A program made the translations under genes and the position numbers. The notes under the pieces are model-generated. The model ran no database searches and had not been told where the DNA came from. It was given only the letters and a program-made list of their open reading frames with translations. A stretch of DNA of 64,000 bases from Isoetes taiwanensis (lineage: Eukaryota; Streptophyta; Lycopodiopsida; Isoetales; Isoetaceae): NCBI GenBank assembly GCA_021234155.1, contig JAJEKV010000112.1, positions 1,914,282 through 1,978,281 on the forward strand. The letters are read 5' to 3'. Shown in pieces: positions 33,531 to 44,700 of the stretch; position 1 is the stretch's first letter, and the number at the start of each line of letters is the position of its first letter.

Positions 33531-36440
33531 TTGTCATCCACATATAGTGCAATATAGCATACTTCATTCCCATCCTTAAACAAATAAATATTTCCATCAT
33601 CCTTTAGTTTTATAAAACCTTGTTCCCTTAAATATGAGTCCATGCAAATATACCATTGTCTTGGTGACTGTCTCAGCCCATATACAGCCTTTTTAAGTTT
33701 CCACACTTTGTCTTTCCCTTGCTCAAAGCCAGGAGGTTGCATCATAAAGATATCCTCCTCCAAGTCAGCATTCAAGAAAGCAGTAGAGACATCCATATGA
33801 TGTATCTCAAAATTCTTTGCATTTGCTACTGCTAACAACATCCTGATACTTGTCATTTTTACTATAGGGGAAAAAGTTTCCTCATAGTCAATTCCCTTCT
33901 TCTGTGTGTATCCCTGTGCTACTAATCGAGCTTTATACTTAATTGAGTGAGGTTGTAATCCTTGCTTAATTTTAAATATCCATTTACAACCCACTGCTTG
34001 TCTACCTTCAGGTAAGTTTACAAGCTCATACGTCCCTGTTCTTTTAAATGCATCCAGCTCATCATTCATGGCAATTTTCCATTCTTTTGCATCACCAACA
34101 CTTATAGCTTCTCTATAAGATTTTGGTACTTTAGTATCCAGCAAAGCAAGGATTTCAATAAGGTTTACACCTGCAACTTCACTTTGTATTCTCCTACTTC
34201 TACCTGTGTTATCTCTTCCAAATCTTTCATGGTCAACATTAGCCTCTTGTTGCAAGATCTGAGCTGCAGTTCTTCTACCAGCCTTTGGCTGTGTTACCTC
34301 CTTTTCTATAGTATCAACCACACTATCTGAAGCATCTTCAGTACTAACATGTTGAGAGGAGAGTTTGTTGGTATCCTGCTCATCATCATCATTAATAAAG
34401 TTCGTATTCAATTTCTGAACTTCCTTTTCTTTAGGGTTAACAGAGAAGAACTTTATGTTTTTATAAGATTGAGATTCGTCAAATGTCACATCTCTGCTAA
34501 TCAAAATCTTTTTCTTTTGTGGATCAAATAATCTGTATGCCTTGGATTCTTGATCATATCCTACAAGAAAAGCATTCTTGCTCGATCATCCAACTTTAAC
34601 CTTTGTTGCTTTGGTACATGAACAAAGCTTAGACAACAAAAAACTTTCAGTGTCTCATAGTTTGGTTTAACTCCTGACCATAGCTCATCTGGGGTCATTC
34701 CACTGATTGCTCTATTTGGTAACATATTTTGAACTTTCACTGCTGTTAAGACAGCTTCCTCCCACAAATAATTGGGTAGCCCTGTGTGTTTTATCATAGC
34801 TCTAACAGCATTTAAAATTGTCCTATTTTTCCTTTCAGCAATGCCATTAGTTTGTGGAGAAAAACTACATGTAAACTGTCTCTTTATCCCCCTTACCTTG
34901 CAAAACTTGATAAAGTCAGATGACATGAACTCTCCACCACAGTCAGATCGAATACATTTCACCTTTTTTCCTGTTTCTAATTCTACTTCTGCAGCAAACA
35001 TTTTATAAGCCTCAAAGGCTTGATCTTTAGTTCTAAGACACATGCATGTTGTCTTTCTACTAAAGTCATCAATAAAGGTAATGAAATACCTTTTTCCTGA
35101 TATTCCTCTAACATTAAGAGGGCCACAGAGATCTGTATGCACTAGTTCCAACACCCCTTTGGTTTTTCTTTTTGCCCTTTTAAAAGGCAATCTTGCATGT
35201 TTTCCTAGCATGCAACCTAGGCAGATTCTTGGCTCATCAACTCCAGTGTTGTTAAAAAACCCCGTTTTTAACCATAGAGTACTTCTTAAAAAACCCCTAC
35301 GTTTTCTAAACGTTTGCAACCATCGGGGGTTATCAAAAAATGTAAAAAAAAAAAACCATTACTAATGCCTCGAATGACTTTCATTTAGATTTTCTAGTCT
35401 AGCAAACAAGATTTTGGAACTATGAGCGGCCACATGCATGTAGAAACATGCGGAATGCATGTAGAACCAGGGTTTTGGTTTTTTGCTCAATGAAAGAAAG
35501 GTTTTTACTGCACCATGCAAACCAGGAAACAGTTCTTGCGCCAATCCAAAACCAGTCGACCAAGGTAACTTTTCCATTCTTCTTCTTTTACAACTAATTT
35601 TATTTCGATTCTTTTTTTTCTATATTGCTTCTGAAGATCTAACTGCCATAAGTGATAAATAGAAGCAGGAAATGAACCAAAACCGTTCCAAAGGTATAGC
35701 TGCTTCAAATAATTCTTTTTTACTTATATTCATTTCTCTTCTATCTACCTCTAGTATGATAATAAGCTAAACCTTTATGTTAGTTGTTATATTATTAAGT
35801 TAACGTATTCTAAGATTTTAAAAATCAAAAATAAAAAACTTAAAAAAAACTTAAAAAACGTATGCTACCCGTATGGTATGCAAAGTATTTAACAACATTG
35901 ATCAACTCCATTTCTTGCTTTTATTACTTTTTGTTTAATCATAGTATCTATGGTGCTATGATTAACATGACATAACCTCAGATGCCAAGTGTCCGTATCT
36001 GGAATCATAAGAGAATTAACACAGGGCAAATAACCACTATCCAATGCAAACAAATTACCAAATCTTCTGCCAAGAAATTTGATCTCATTATTCAAAAGCA
36101 CTTTACATTGGTACTTGTCAAAAACAACAGTGTAGTCCATGTCTACTAAGCGTGCAAATGTAAATTAAATTTCTGACTAATGAAGGTACACACAAAACAT
36201 CCTTCAAGTTTACTGCTTTCCCTTGAAGATCAAACAATTCTAACATTCCCGTGCATTGAACATCTTGCAACTTCCCATTTCCCAACTTGATATGCTTAAT
36301 TCTTCCTTCTTTTTCCTCCTTGAATAATTTGGCTGAACTGGTCACGATTTTTTACTCGCTCCACTATCTAATATTAACATTTCATCATCATTATTAGATT
36401 TTTCTTTTGAAACAACCAAAATGTCATAATTACTTACCTC
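33524..36440 (-). pseudogene. copia protease, integrase and RT (split by MITE)
   Basis: Protease shows LILDSGAS (about 36360). GAG-pre-integrase has WHLRLCHVNHSTIDTMIKQK (36140-35909). The MITE cuts in after NGVD; integrase resumes with CLGCMLGKHARLPF and has the DDE set in LVHTDLCGP, CIRSDCGGEF and GIAERKNRT. RT follows (AVGCKWIFKIKQG, LVAQGYTQKKGIDYEETFSP, ALYVDD at 33530) and then a frameshift. Confidence 0.9.
35244..35900. mobile_element. 657-bp hAT-like MITE inside copia
   Basis: Ends are CAGTGTTGTTAAA (left) and, as reverse complement, CAATGTTGTTAAA (right). The 8-bp direct repeat ATCAACTC flanks both sides (35236-35243 and 35901-35908). Eight-bp TSDs with CA[AG]TG ends are diagnostic of hAT transposons. 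It has no open frame of note, so it is non-autonomous. It interrupts the copia GAG-pre-integrase/integrase junction after NGVD. Confidence 0.9.
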
Positions 36441-37452
36441 AAAGATCTTCATCCTCTTCACTTGATTCTTCTTCAATATCTTGCACCAAATTCTGGTGAG
36501 ACCTTTGTGTATCCGGATTCCTTCCTCGACCTCTAGAATAATTTCTCCCCCCCCTACTTGGTCTACGCCTCTATTCATTTTCCTGCTTGAGCACTTGTTT
36601 GCAAAGTGACCTCTGCCTCCACCGATTAAAGCACTCAACCTCTTTCAATTTAGGACAATTTATCTTTAAATGCCCTTTTGCTTTGCGGTGAAAACAAGGA
36701 CCTATTTCACTCTTATCTTTAGCACTTTTTCCCGAAAACTTTGCTTTGCCCTTTCCCCGCATACAACACTTCAATATTATCTTCAATGTCATCATCATAC
36801 AATACCTTATTTTGTTCAAACTCTGTTCAATCATTTCTTCTGCTTTGCCTCTCGGTTTTGGCCACATTCCTAATAAGAGTTGACAACCGCTTGTTCCCCT
36901 CAACCTGCTCTTGCCACATGCAATAATTTTTTGCTTTGCTTTCGATCAACAACACCCAAAGACCTTCTAAGTGCATACAATGTTATCGAACTTAGAGAAA
37001 AACTTTGGTAAGTCATCACCTTCTTTTACTCTTAGCATCCTAAGTGCCTTATCAAGAACATCAATCTGAGATGATGTTTTTCCTCATAGTTCTTGAGCGA
37101 GGAACTTCCAAATATCACTAGGGACTTTCCCTTATCTTGACAAAATTGAAGCCCCAACTTTGCTGGTCAAAATACCATAAGCTTCACGAAGTTTAACAAC
37201 TTCATCTTTACCACTTTTACTTGAGTCTACTTTACCAGACTCTCCAGAAGTTTCACCAGACTTTCCAGAGGTAGAACTTCTTCTTGCAGCCACAGAGACT
37301 GCATCCCCACTTGAACTAGTTCCTTGAACTAATTCCCAGAGCCCTTCATTCTCAAGAACGTTTTTGATTTGTTCCTTCCAAATCTGAAAACCTGGCCCCC
37401 CTTCATACACTGCAATAGAGTTCAACAACCCTGCTCCAAACCTGCTTGACAT
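36342..37452 (-). pseudogene. copia gag with zinc knuckles (frameshifted)
   Basis: The ATG at 37452 follows the PBS and opens MSSRFGAGLLNSIAVYEG, a copia gag start, with FQIWKEQIKNVLENEGLWEL after it. A Ser/Lys-rich insert follows at about residues 55-85. The frame then breaks: capsid pieces and two knuckle-like motifs (CFHRKAKGHLKINCP and GHFANKCSSRK) lie in different frames between 36900 and 36560. The start is chosen because the next upstream Met would lie inside the LTR. Confidence 0.8.
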
Positions 37453-37453
37453 G

Positions 37454-37465
37454 GCTCTGATACCA
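37454..37465 (-). other. copia primer binding site (tRNA-iMet)
   Basis: The minus strand reads TGGTATCAGAGC, complementary to the 3' end of plant initiator tRNA-Met, one base inside the 5' LTR. Confidence 0.9.
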
Positions 37466-37466
37466 C

Positions 37467-37997
37467 TGTTAGGATTTGAAGATAATGAACTCAATAAACC
37501 GACAACAAGATTTACAATCTGATGATCTTAGTGAAAAGCCAAAAGGTGGTCACTAATTTTCACTTGATCATATACAAGTCAATAATAATTATACAATCAG
37601 GCGCTCAAACAATCTCCTGCTTCATATCTCGAGCTGCAAGCCCCCTTGTCTATCCATTACTCCAGTATTTATCTCCATATTTACCTTCCAATCTGGGTGC
37701 ATCCACTTGTCAAATTGTGTATCCCCTTCATATAGAAAGTTCTCCAACTTGCCTAAAAATCAGGAGTAGATAGACTTTCCTTCCTTAAATTTCGGCCCTA
37801 GTTGACTTTGACTTTGACTGGTCAACGCAAACCCTAAGTGGCGGGCAGGGGGTGTCTGTGTGTTTCTAGCGAGCCCAGCAACACCCGGGTAGGGTGTGCC
37901 CGCCACCTTTGACTTTGACTTTGACCTACTGCCACTGCTTCTCATAGGTCTCCCCCATTCAACTGCATAGCTTTGAATAAGATGACACCATTTAACA
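37467..37997 (-). repeat. copia 5' LTR
   Basis: 531 bp, nearly identical to 32044-32579. Bounded inside by the PBS and outside by the TSD CTGAT. Confidence 0.95.
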
Positions 37998-38002
37998 CTG
38001 AT

Positions 38003-38032
38003 GAAGGACTCTGTAGCCATGGCGAGGAGCAT
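38003..38032 (-). pseudogene. element D ORF2, N-terminal fragment
   Basis: Codons for MLLAMATESF plus two more lie immediately before the copia insertion. The equivalent in element C is MAPSNLERWYNAASHI, where the D frame reads SFIS joined to WYNASPHI across the insertion. This sets the start of ORF2. Confidence 0.7.
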
Positions 38033-38130
38033 GCTGCCGATATCAAACGGAACTGGGAGCGCTGGAGGAAGCTGGGAGATCGCCTTGAGTGCAGGAGCAA
38101 TTCTGTAGTTGTGGTTTAGGGGTTATGAGG

Positions 38131-38140
38131 GTATATATAG
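38131..38140 (-). promoter_or_regulatory. TATA box upstream of element D ORF2
   Basis: The minus strand reads CTATATATAC about 100 bp before the ORF2 ATG at 38032. Just upstream is the telobox-like AAACCCTAAAAATTTTAGGG (38145-38165). Element C has CTATAAAATAGG at the same relative place (60027-60038). This suggests ORF2 has its own promoter and is not made only from the LTR transcript. Confidence 0.5.
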
Positions 38141-38318
38141 GGAATTTGTACCCTAAAATTTTTAGGGTTTCTAAAACTCTTGATATTTGGGATGAAGGCT
38201 GATGTTTCTAGGTTAATTTGAAGCTAGAAATGGCTTGTCTACAGTTTTAGGGTTCTAATGCAACAAATTTTGGCCGATTTGGATATGTGTAGCTCAAGTT
38301 ATGGACCTGGGAAGGTCG

Positions 38319-38603
38319 GACGCCTCTAAGAGTGCGCGAGGGGGGTGTTAGATTGGGACCTAAGTGGCCTCTGGCGCACTCTTGGAGGTGTTGGCCTATT
38401 TCTGCCTAATGGATGTCAAGAACCAGCTGGAAGGGGTGAATTCCTATTAATTTTCTTCCTAAATGCAAGTTTCTTTGTTTATTTACTACGTTTGGAGCAA
38501 GTAGGGCTGATCAAGGGCCCGGTTGGCTGGACCCCTCTAAGAGTGCGCGAGGAGGGGGTTAGGTTGGGACCTAACTATGCTCTGGCGCACTCTTGGAGGT
38601 GTT
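38319..38603. repeat. two ~210-bp repeats with hairpin core, ORF1-ORF2 spacer of D
   Basis: Cores at 38319-38392 and 38530-38603 each have the arm CCTCTAAGAGTGCGCGA and the opposed arm TGGCGCACTCTTGGAGG, which pair as a long stem (GCCTCTAAGAGTGCGC against GCGCACTCTTGGAGG). Spacing is 211 bp. The same core occurs three times in the leader at 46071-46563. Confidence 0.75.
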
Positions 38604-38749
38604 GGCCAAAATGTCGCATTTGCTCCAGATCTAATACTCTACCTAATGAAATACACATTTTTAAACGACTATATATCTTTATTCTTCAAAATTGGCCACA
38701 CTTTACATATATAAGCCTGTTAGTTACAAAAAGAAAGATAGCTTGTCGT
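38604..38749. other. element D ORF1 3' non-coding
   Basis: AT-rich sequence directly after the H3-like stop codon (38750-38752, TAG). Nothing specific is seen. Confidence 0.4.
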
Positions 38750-39190
38750 CTATTTATCTGTCCTCTTGATATATTTGGCTAATCTCATATCTTTTGGTTG
38801 AAGTGTGACCCTTTTTGCATGGAGTGTGCACGCCAGTGAATCCTCGAAGTGTTGCACGACTTCCATCTCTGCTGCTTCTTGTAAAGCGAGTAACATGTCG
38901 TTAGTTACTCGCTTGTTGGGGTCGAACTCCCACAAAATTTCTCGGACGAACCTCTGGAATGCAGCTCTGGGAATCAGAAATCCGTAGCTTCGTTGGAAAT
39001 GGCGGATTTCTCGCAGGGCTCTCGCGAAAGGGGAGTCTTGGGATCTCTTCATAGGTTTCTTCGGGGGCTCCGGGAGCTCTGGTGGAGGTTTGAGCTGGAA
39101 TATCTCTCGAGTTGGCCGCCCTCCTTCTACATATTTGACCCTGTGTGCTTCGTAGTAGGCCACCTACTCGTCGTGCATCTTCTTGTATAT
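38750..39190 (-). pseudogene. element D ORF1, histone H3 fold (C-terminal half)
   Basis: The product would package DNA in nucleosomes if functional. The frame reads FARALREIRHFQRSYGFLIP (alphaN and alpha1), RAAFQRFVREILWEF (alpha1-L1), LLALQEAAEMEVVQHFED (alpha2) and CTLHAKRVTLQPKDMRLA (L2-alpha3), ending KRTDK and TAG. These match canonical H3 blocks LREIR, FQR-VREI, LQEAAE, HAKRVT and PKD in order, with no gap or insertion in loop 1, so it is closer to canonical H3 than to CENH3. A Pro-rich linker (FQLKPPPELPEPPKKPMKRS) precedes it. One in-frame TAG lies near 39165. The frame runs straight into the X LTR at 39191, while the H3 tail is found beyond X at 45851. The stop and the X insertion make it a pseudogene here. 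Confidence 0.9.
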
Positions 39191-40856
39191 TGTGACGTCC
39201 CCTACTCGTATACGGTGCACTCACCGTATACTAACAGGAGTTCTTCTCCCATACCAGCTCCATGCCAATACATGGCCCTCCACATGACACTGCAACCGTG
39301 GCGGGTTCCAGTGGGAAGAGTGAAGGGGTCATTTTACCTCGTCTCCCTCAGGGCCTACCTAGCTGCGGAAGCGTAAACATACATGTCAGTATATAAGAGC
39401 AACACATATATCCACCCCTAAGGGTGGTACATCACATCTGCATAGACAATGATCAGCACAATGCAGAAGGGGGATCCTACCCAAGGCTCAGACTCAAGGG
39501 ACGACTGACGGCTTGGGTCTCCAGAGTTCGTTGCAGACGGAATCATGACAATGGATTGGGCTGGCATAAGAACATGGCATTGGGTTGTCCACTCCATCCG
39601 CCCCTCCTGTGCACACTTTACAAAGTAGGTTGAAAAGTGTTGGGACCTGACTGTAGCCCGCCGGATGCATAGCCAAAGGGGCTATTCCTGGGTTGCATCT
39701 CCCTAGTTCCGATGGGGCAGGTAGGGATCACTCCCTCCAGAGGTCTACGTGCTGACTCGAGGTGACTAGAGGGCCACTGCCCTTATTCGACTGAACCCAC
39801 TGGAAAGTGTACACCACTTCACGGGTGTCGAGCCCATGCCTTACCCACACTCAGTGGTAAGCCATCAGACCTAGTCACAATGATCCCCGGTAGGCCTTAA
39901 ACACCAGAGGGATCGTTCAAGAGTCAGGACACGAACCTCCTTCTTAGCCAGTCTGGCCCCTTCACCCACAACCAGGTGTGGTTCTTGTACACAGGCCGAA
40001 TCTATAGTGTGCTAGAGAGGCTAATCTAGGAGCATCTACTACCAAGCTTTAGGTCTCTACCCCCCTTCCCAATACAAGGAGTTCATAGAGATACTTCATC
40101 CATATACATCACAGAGAACTAAAGAACTATATCTAATCTATATCATAGAGTTAGGTTCTTTAGTTAGAGTCTGGTATCTAGAGATCTAGAAGGCTGCTAT
40201 GGGCAATTTAATAGGCTAAACCTACTGGTTCCATGACTAAAAGAGGGTTTAAGCTATTAAATTGCCTAAATACCTGATCCTTGAGTTCCTCCTCCTGACC
40301 TGAGTTCGACCATCCTGCTGAAATGCTCGAATCAAGGAAAACTAATGGTGCAGTTCTCTCAGACAGGGTCTGGGAGGCGGTTTTGGCTCTTGAGGCAGCC
40401 AAAACAGAGCTCTAAAACCCTAGGAACGAAAATGGGCAAGTTAGGGCTTTCCCTCCTAAATAGACAAGGGGTTGGGCTAGGGTTTCCAATTATCCCCTTT
40501 AGGCATGTGGGATAATTGGGAATGGGCCCACTTGCTATTAATGGCTATGTGGCAAAAAGTGCCCACATGGAAAGGTGTGCCCACATTAATGTGCATATTG
40601 GTAAATGTGCACATTAATTGCACACTTGGGTATGGCCCACTTGGCATCAAGTGTCCACATGGGAAAATGTGCACCTAGATAAATGTGCACATGGTTAAAT
40701 GTGCACATTAATAAATGCACACTCCTTGCAAGTTGCCCCCTTATGGGCTACCCACCTGGCTACACGTCGGCGTACACGTCAGTCGGGGTGGCGTGTACGC
40801 GTGACGAGGCAGTACAGTATACGTCCTGGGACCGTATACTGTGCTGGAACGTCACA
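39191..40856 (-). repeat. 3' LTR of element X
   Basis: 1666 bp, starts TGTGACGTCCCC and ends GGAACGTCACA. It shares the short conserved block CCACTCCATCCGCCCCTCCTG (39588, in pieces) and general layout with the D and C LTRs, but little else. A minus-strand CTATTTAGG at 40455-40463 is a possible TATA box. Confidence 0.9.
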
Positions 40857-40875
40857 TTCTCCCCACCTTGAAATG
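40857..40875 (-). other. polypurine tract of element X
   Basis: The minus strand reads CAAGGTGGGGAGAA just before the LTR, the expected plus-strand primer site. Confidence 0.75.
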
Positions 40876-41731
40876 ATGCTGTCCGCAGCATCGTGGGTCT
40901 CCCCACCTTGGGATCTTCCTAACCTGCAATCAACCTGATACATACGATATACTACTATAATACTTACACATTTATTAACATTACCCTAAGGTACTATTTC
41001 TAGAACATTATTATGCCATTATATTATGAAATAACTTATCGATTCATAACATCATTAAAACGAGTTACCCAGTACTTTACTTAACATGACAATTTAGTTT
41101 ATCAAAATTTATAACTTAATGTTCGAGGTACTCTTCATTCCTTGCAACACATTCCAACAAAATTTGTGTTACAAGTCTTCGTAGCTCGACCTCCTTGCCC
41201 TCCGGAGCGCTCTATTGGCCTGCAGGTCGACACTACGTTAGTACCATTTTAATTATTAATAAAAATTTTTGGTTATATGGTGACCACCCCACCTATCTAC
41301 ATGGATGCATGGCTAATCTCCCGGCGTAGGAAGAGGGTGAATCTTCCATTATGGCCGTGGAGACAGCGCCTATATGCCTATATGCCTCTCATGCCTACAC
41401 CCTAGTTGCCCAGCGTGGAGGATAGGTCCTTCCCGTATATGGGCGTGAAGGCCAGATTCCTCCTATCAAAGCATATATGGGGCTAGAGGTGCTTTTCCTA
41501 TCAATGCATTCCTCAATGACCTCCTTTCTCTCGAGGTCGTCTACTTCCGTGGAACAGAAGTAGACTTTCTAATCTACCTTCCACTCATCCAAGCGGAAAC
41601 GCGGTCATGCCTACATCGACATTACACCACGCCCTAGAGATCACCGTAGTGGTCTCATCATCGGTAACAACGCATGCGACCCATACCTGGCATAGGTTGC
41701 ATGCGTAGATTAATCTTAACTACATATAGAA
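40876..41731 (-). other. element X 3' non-coding region
   Basis: Homologous to the D stretch 13741-14316 (shared AATTATTAATAAAA, GGTGACCACCCCACC, GTAGGAAGAGG). No reading frame. Confidence 0.6.
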
Positions 41732-44700
41732 TTAATCTACACAAATCGACATGCCTGAGCCGATTTCTTCGGAGATGACCTTGCCGTCCCATTGCTCCAT
41801 GAACTGTGGGTACTTCTTTACTAGATCCTTCTTAAGTACCCATGTCGCGTCTTCCACTGGCAAGTGTTTCCACTTGACCAAGTATTGGAGAAACTCTGAT
41901 CTCCTTGTTTTCTTGAAGGCTTTGTCAAGAATCAATTTTGGAACTATTTCCAGCTGTTCTTCCGTCATTTCCAACGTCGTTGGAGTGTCCAAGACTTCGT
42001 CTGGATTTGGAGTGTGCTTCTTCAACAAACTCACGTGGAAGACCTTATGAATCTTTAGGTGTGCTGGCAAGTCTAACTTGTAGGATTGGTTACCTACTCT
42101 CTTGACTATTCTGAAAGGCCCAGCCCACCTTGGAGCAAGCTTCTTACAATTTCCGATGCGGAGCTTCGCCTGCTTCACTTTGATCTTGAGCCACACATTG
42201 TCGCCAATTTCGAACTCCCTGACTGTTTGGTGCTTGTCGGCGATGCTCTTCTGTCGACTCCTTGCTGCTAGGAGATATCCTCGAACTTCTTCCACGAGCT
42301 GCTGCATGTCGGCCAACATTTGCTGTGAAACTTCTACTTTTGACACGGGATTGTGCCAGGTGTCTGGAGTTGGGCATTGGTAGCCGTAATTGATCATAAA
42401 CGGCGACATTTGGGATGATTCCTGCTTGGTGCTATTGTATGTAAACTCCACCAAGTGAATAAATTCTTCCCACATACCTTGCTTATTCCAGACATAGTTT
42501 CGCAGCATGTCCTCCAAAATCCTGTTGGTCCGCTCGGTCTGGCCATCCGTCTAAGGATGATATGCCGTGCTCATGGACAGCTTCGTCTGAATGGTCGCAA
42601 AGAGGTCTTGCCAAAAGGCACTCATAAACTTCGGATCCCTGTCGGAGATAATCTCCCTTGGCATACCATGAAGCCTGAAGATCTCTTTGGTGAAGAGCCC
42701 CGTATCCATAGCCGTGATCGTAGTTACGCAAGGCACAAAATGTGCCATCTTCGACAACTTGTCGACCACTACCATCAAAGCGTCCTTCCCTCTTCTGCGT
42801 CGCCCTTGGAAGTCCTGTGGATGAAATCCATGCTGATGACCTCCCACTTAGTGTTTGGCACCGCTAATGGTTCTAAAGCTCCACGGAATTAAGCTGCTCT
42901 GCGCCTTCGATGCGTTGACATAGCCGACATTCCTTGATGTAGCGGGCTACCCGCTTCTTCATTCCCGGCCAATAATAGGCTGCGCGCAAGACTTTGAAAT
43001 ATGTTTTCATGAATCCCGCATGGCCAGCTATTGGGCTGTTGTGCGTGTCGTGGAGGATCAATTTCCGTACACCTGATGATTCTGGCACACACAACTTGTT
43101 CTTATGGTATAACAGGTTGCCTTCCTTCTTATAATGTTTGAAGGCCTCCCGCTCTTTATCTGTTCTAGCCTCCCTAAAGAGGCTTGCCCAAACTTCCTTG
43201 AAATCCACGTCCGTTGGCAAGGATTCTTCAATCCTCTTACCAAAGTCGCTGGAGAGCGTCGAGATTGCATTGCAATGCACTCTAGTTGTCAGGGGATGCC
43301 TTGAAAGCGCATCCGCTACCACATTGAGCTTCCCTAGCTTGTAGACTATATCAAAGTCATACTCTTCAAGGAACTCCATCCACCTTCTCTGCCTCAGGTT
43401 GAGGTGTGGTTGCGTGAATACATACTGGAGGCTCTGGTGATCCGTATCCAATTGGAACTTCCTTCCCAAAAGATAGTGCCTCCAAATTCTTAATGCCCTG
43501 ACAACCGCAAGTAATTCTTCATCATGGGTGGGGTATTGCGTTTTGGCGTCGTTCATCTTCCTGGAATCGTATGCTACCACACGCTCTTCTTGCATGAGCA
43601 CTGCACCTGTAGCTATCTTGCTCGCATCTGTCGCCACAAGCTTATCTTTCTCTGGGTCTGGCAGGGTTAAGACGGGGGCGGTCGTTAAAGCTTCCTTCAA
43701 CAATTCAAACCCCTTTTGGGCTTTCTTGTGTCAATGGTCTACCCAATCTTTCACTTTTTCCGCCCTTGTCAAGTCTGTTAGCGGGGCTGCTATCTTAGCA
43801 AACTAGGCCGAGAAAGCTCCTGACCTCATGCACATTCTTCGGTGCCGGCCACAGAATGACGGCTTCGATCTTGGAAGGGTCTGTCGAAATTCCTTCTGCT
43901 GAGATCACATGACCAAGATATTCCACCTTCTCCGTTGCGAAGTGGTACTTCGACAACTTGGCGTACAACTGGTGCCTCTTCAACTTCTCTAGCACACTCC
44001 TTAAGTGTTGTACGTGCTCTTCAAGGGATCTGCTATACACCAAAATGTCGTCAAAGAACACAATCACAAAGGTGTCTAAGAACTCCCTGAAGATGTCGTT
44101 CATGAGCCTCATGAATGTTGCTGGGGCGTTCGATAAGCCGAAAGGCATTACCGTAAACTCATAATGCCCGTACCGCGTCCTGAAAGCAGTTTTATGAATA
44201 TCTTCTTCCTTTATCCGGATCTGATGATAGCCTGACCTTAAGTCGATTTTGGAGAAGACCTTTGCTCCTTGAAGCTGATCCATCAAGTCATCCGATCTGG
44301 GAAGCGCGTACTTGTTCTTGATGGTGTGCTTGTTCAACTGCCTATAGTCTATGCACATCCTCAAGCTGCCATCCTTCTTCTTGACAAAAAGAATGGGCGC
44401 TCCAAATGGCGAGACACTAGGTCTGATGAAGCCTAGGTCGAGCAACTCCTGCAATTGCTTCTTTAGCTCCGTCAACTCCTGCGTCGTCATTCTGTATGGA
44501 GCCTTACTTGTCGGCTTTGTTCCCGGTTCGAGTGCTATCTCACACTCGACTCCCCTGTAAGGAGGGAGGTGCTCGATCTCATCAGGAAAGAGATCATGGA
44601 ATTCCGTGATCAACCGAGCTATTTGCTTCGGCAACTTGCTGAGCACCTTGTCTTCTTTGCTTTCTTCGGACTCCGGCTTTTCTATCTCAAGCTTGAAGAT

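Larger units (their letters stand above)
32044..37997 (-). mobile_element. complete Ty1/copia retrotransposon
   Basis: Two LTRs (32044-32579 and 37467-37997) begin TGTTAGGATT and end TTTAACA. The TSD CTGAT is intact at 32039-32043 and 37998-38002. An iMet PBS lies beside the right LTR, and a purine-rich tract (reading GAAGGGAAAG on the minus strand) lies beside the left one. Gag, protease, integrase, RT and RNase H follow in copia order. LTRs differ by only about five substitutions and two small indels, so the insertion is recent. A hAT-like MITE and frameshifts disable this copy. Confidence 0.95.

Noticed and set aside
35244-35900. Intron within copia pol
   Set aside because: It has TIRs and an exact 8-bp TSD, and copia pol does not normally carry an intron there.
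38750-39190. CENH3 (centromeric H3)
   Set aside because: There is no insertion in loop 1 and the tail is canonical in residues 1-9; CENH3 tails are divergent.
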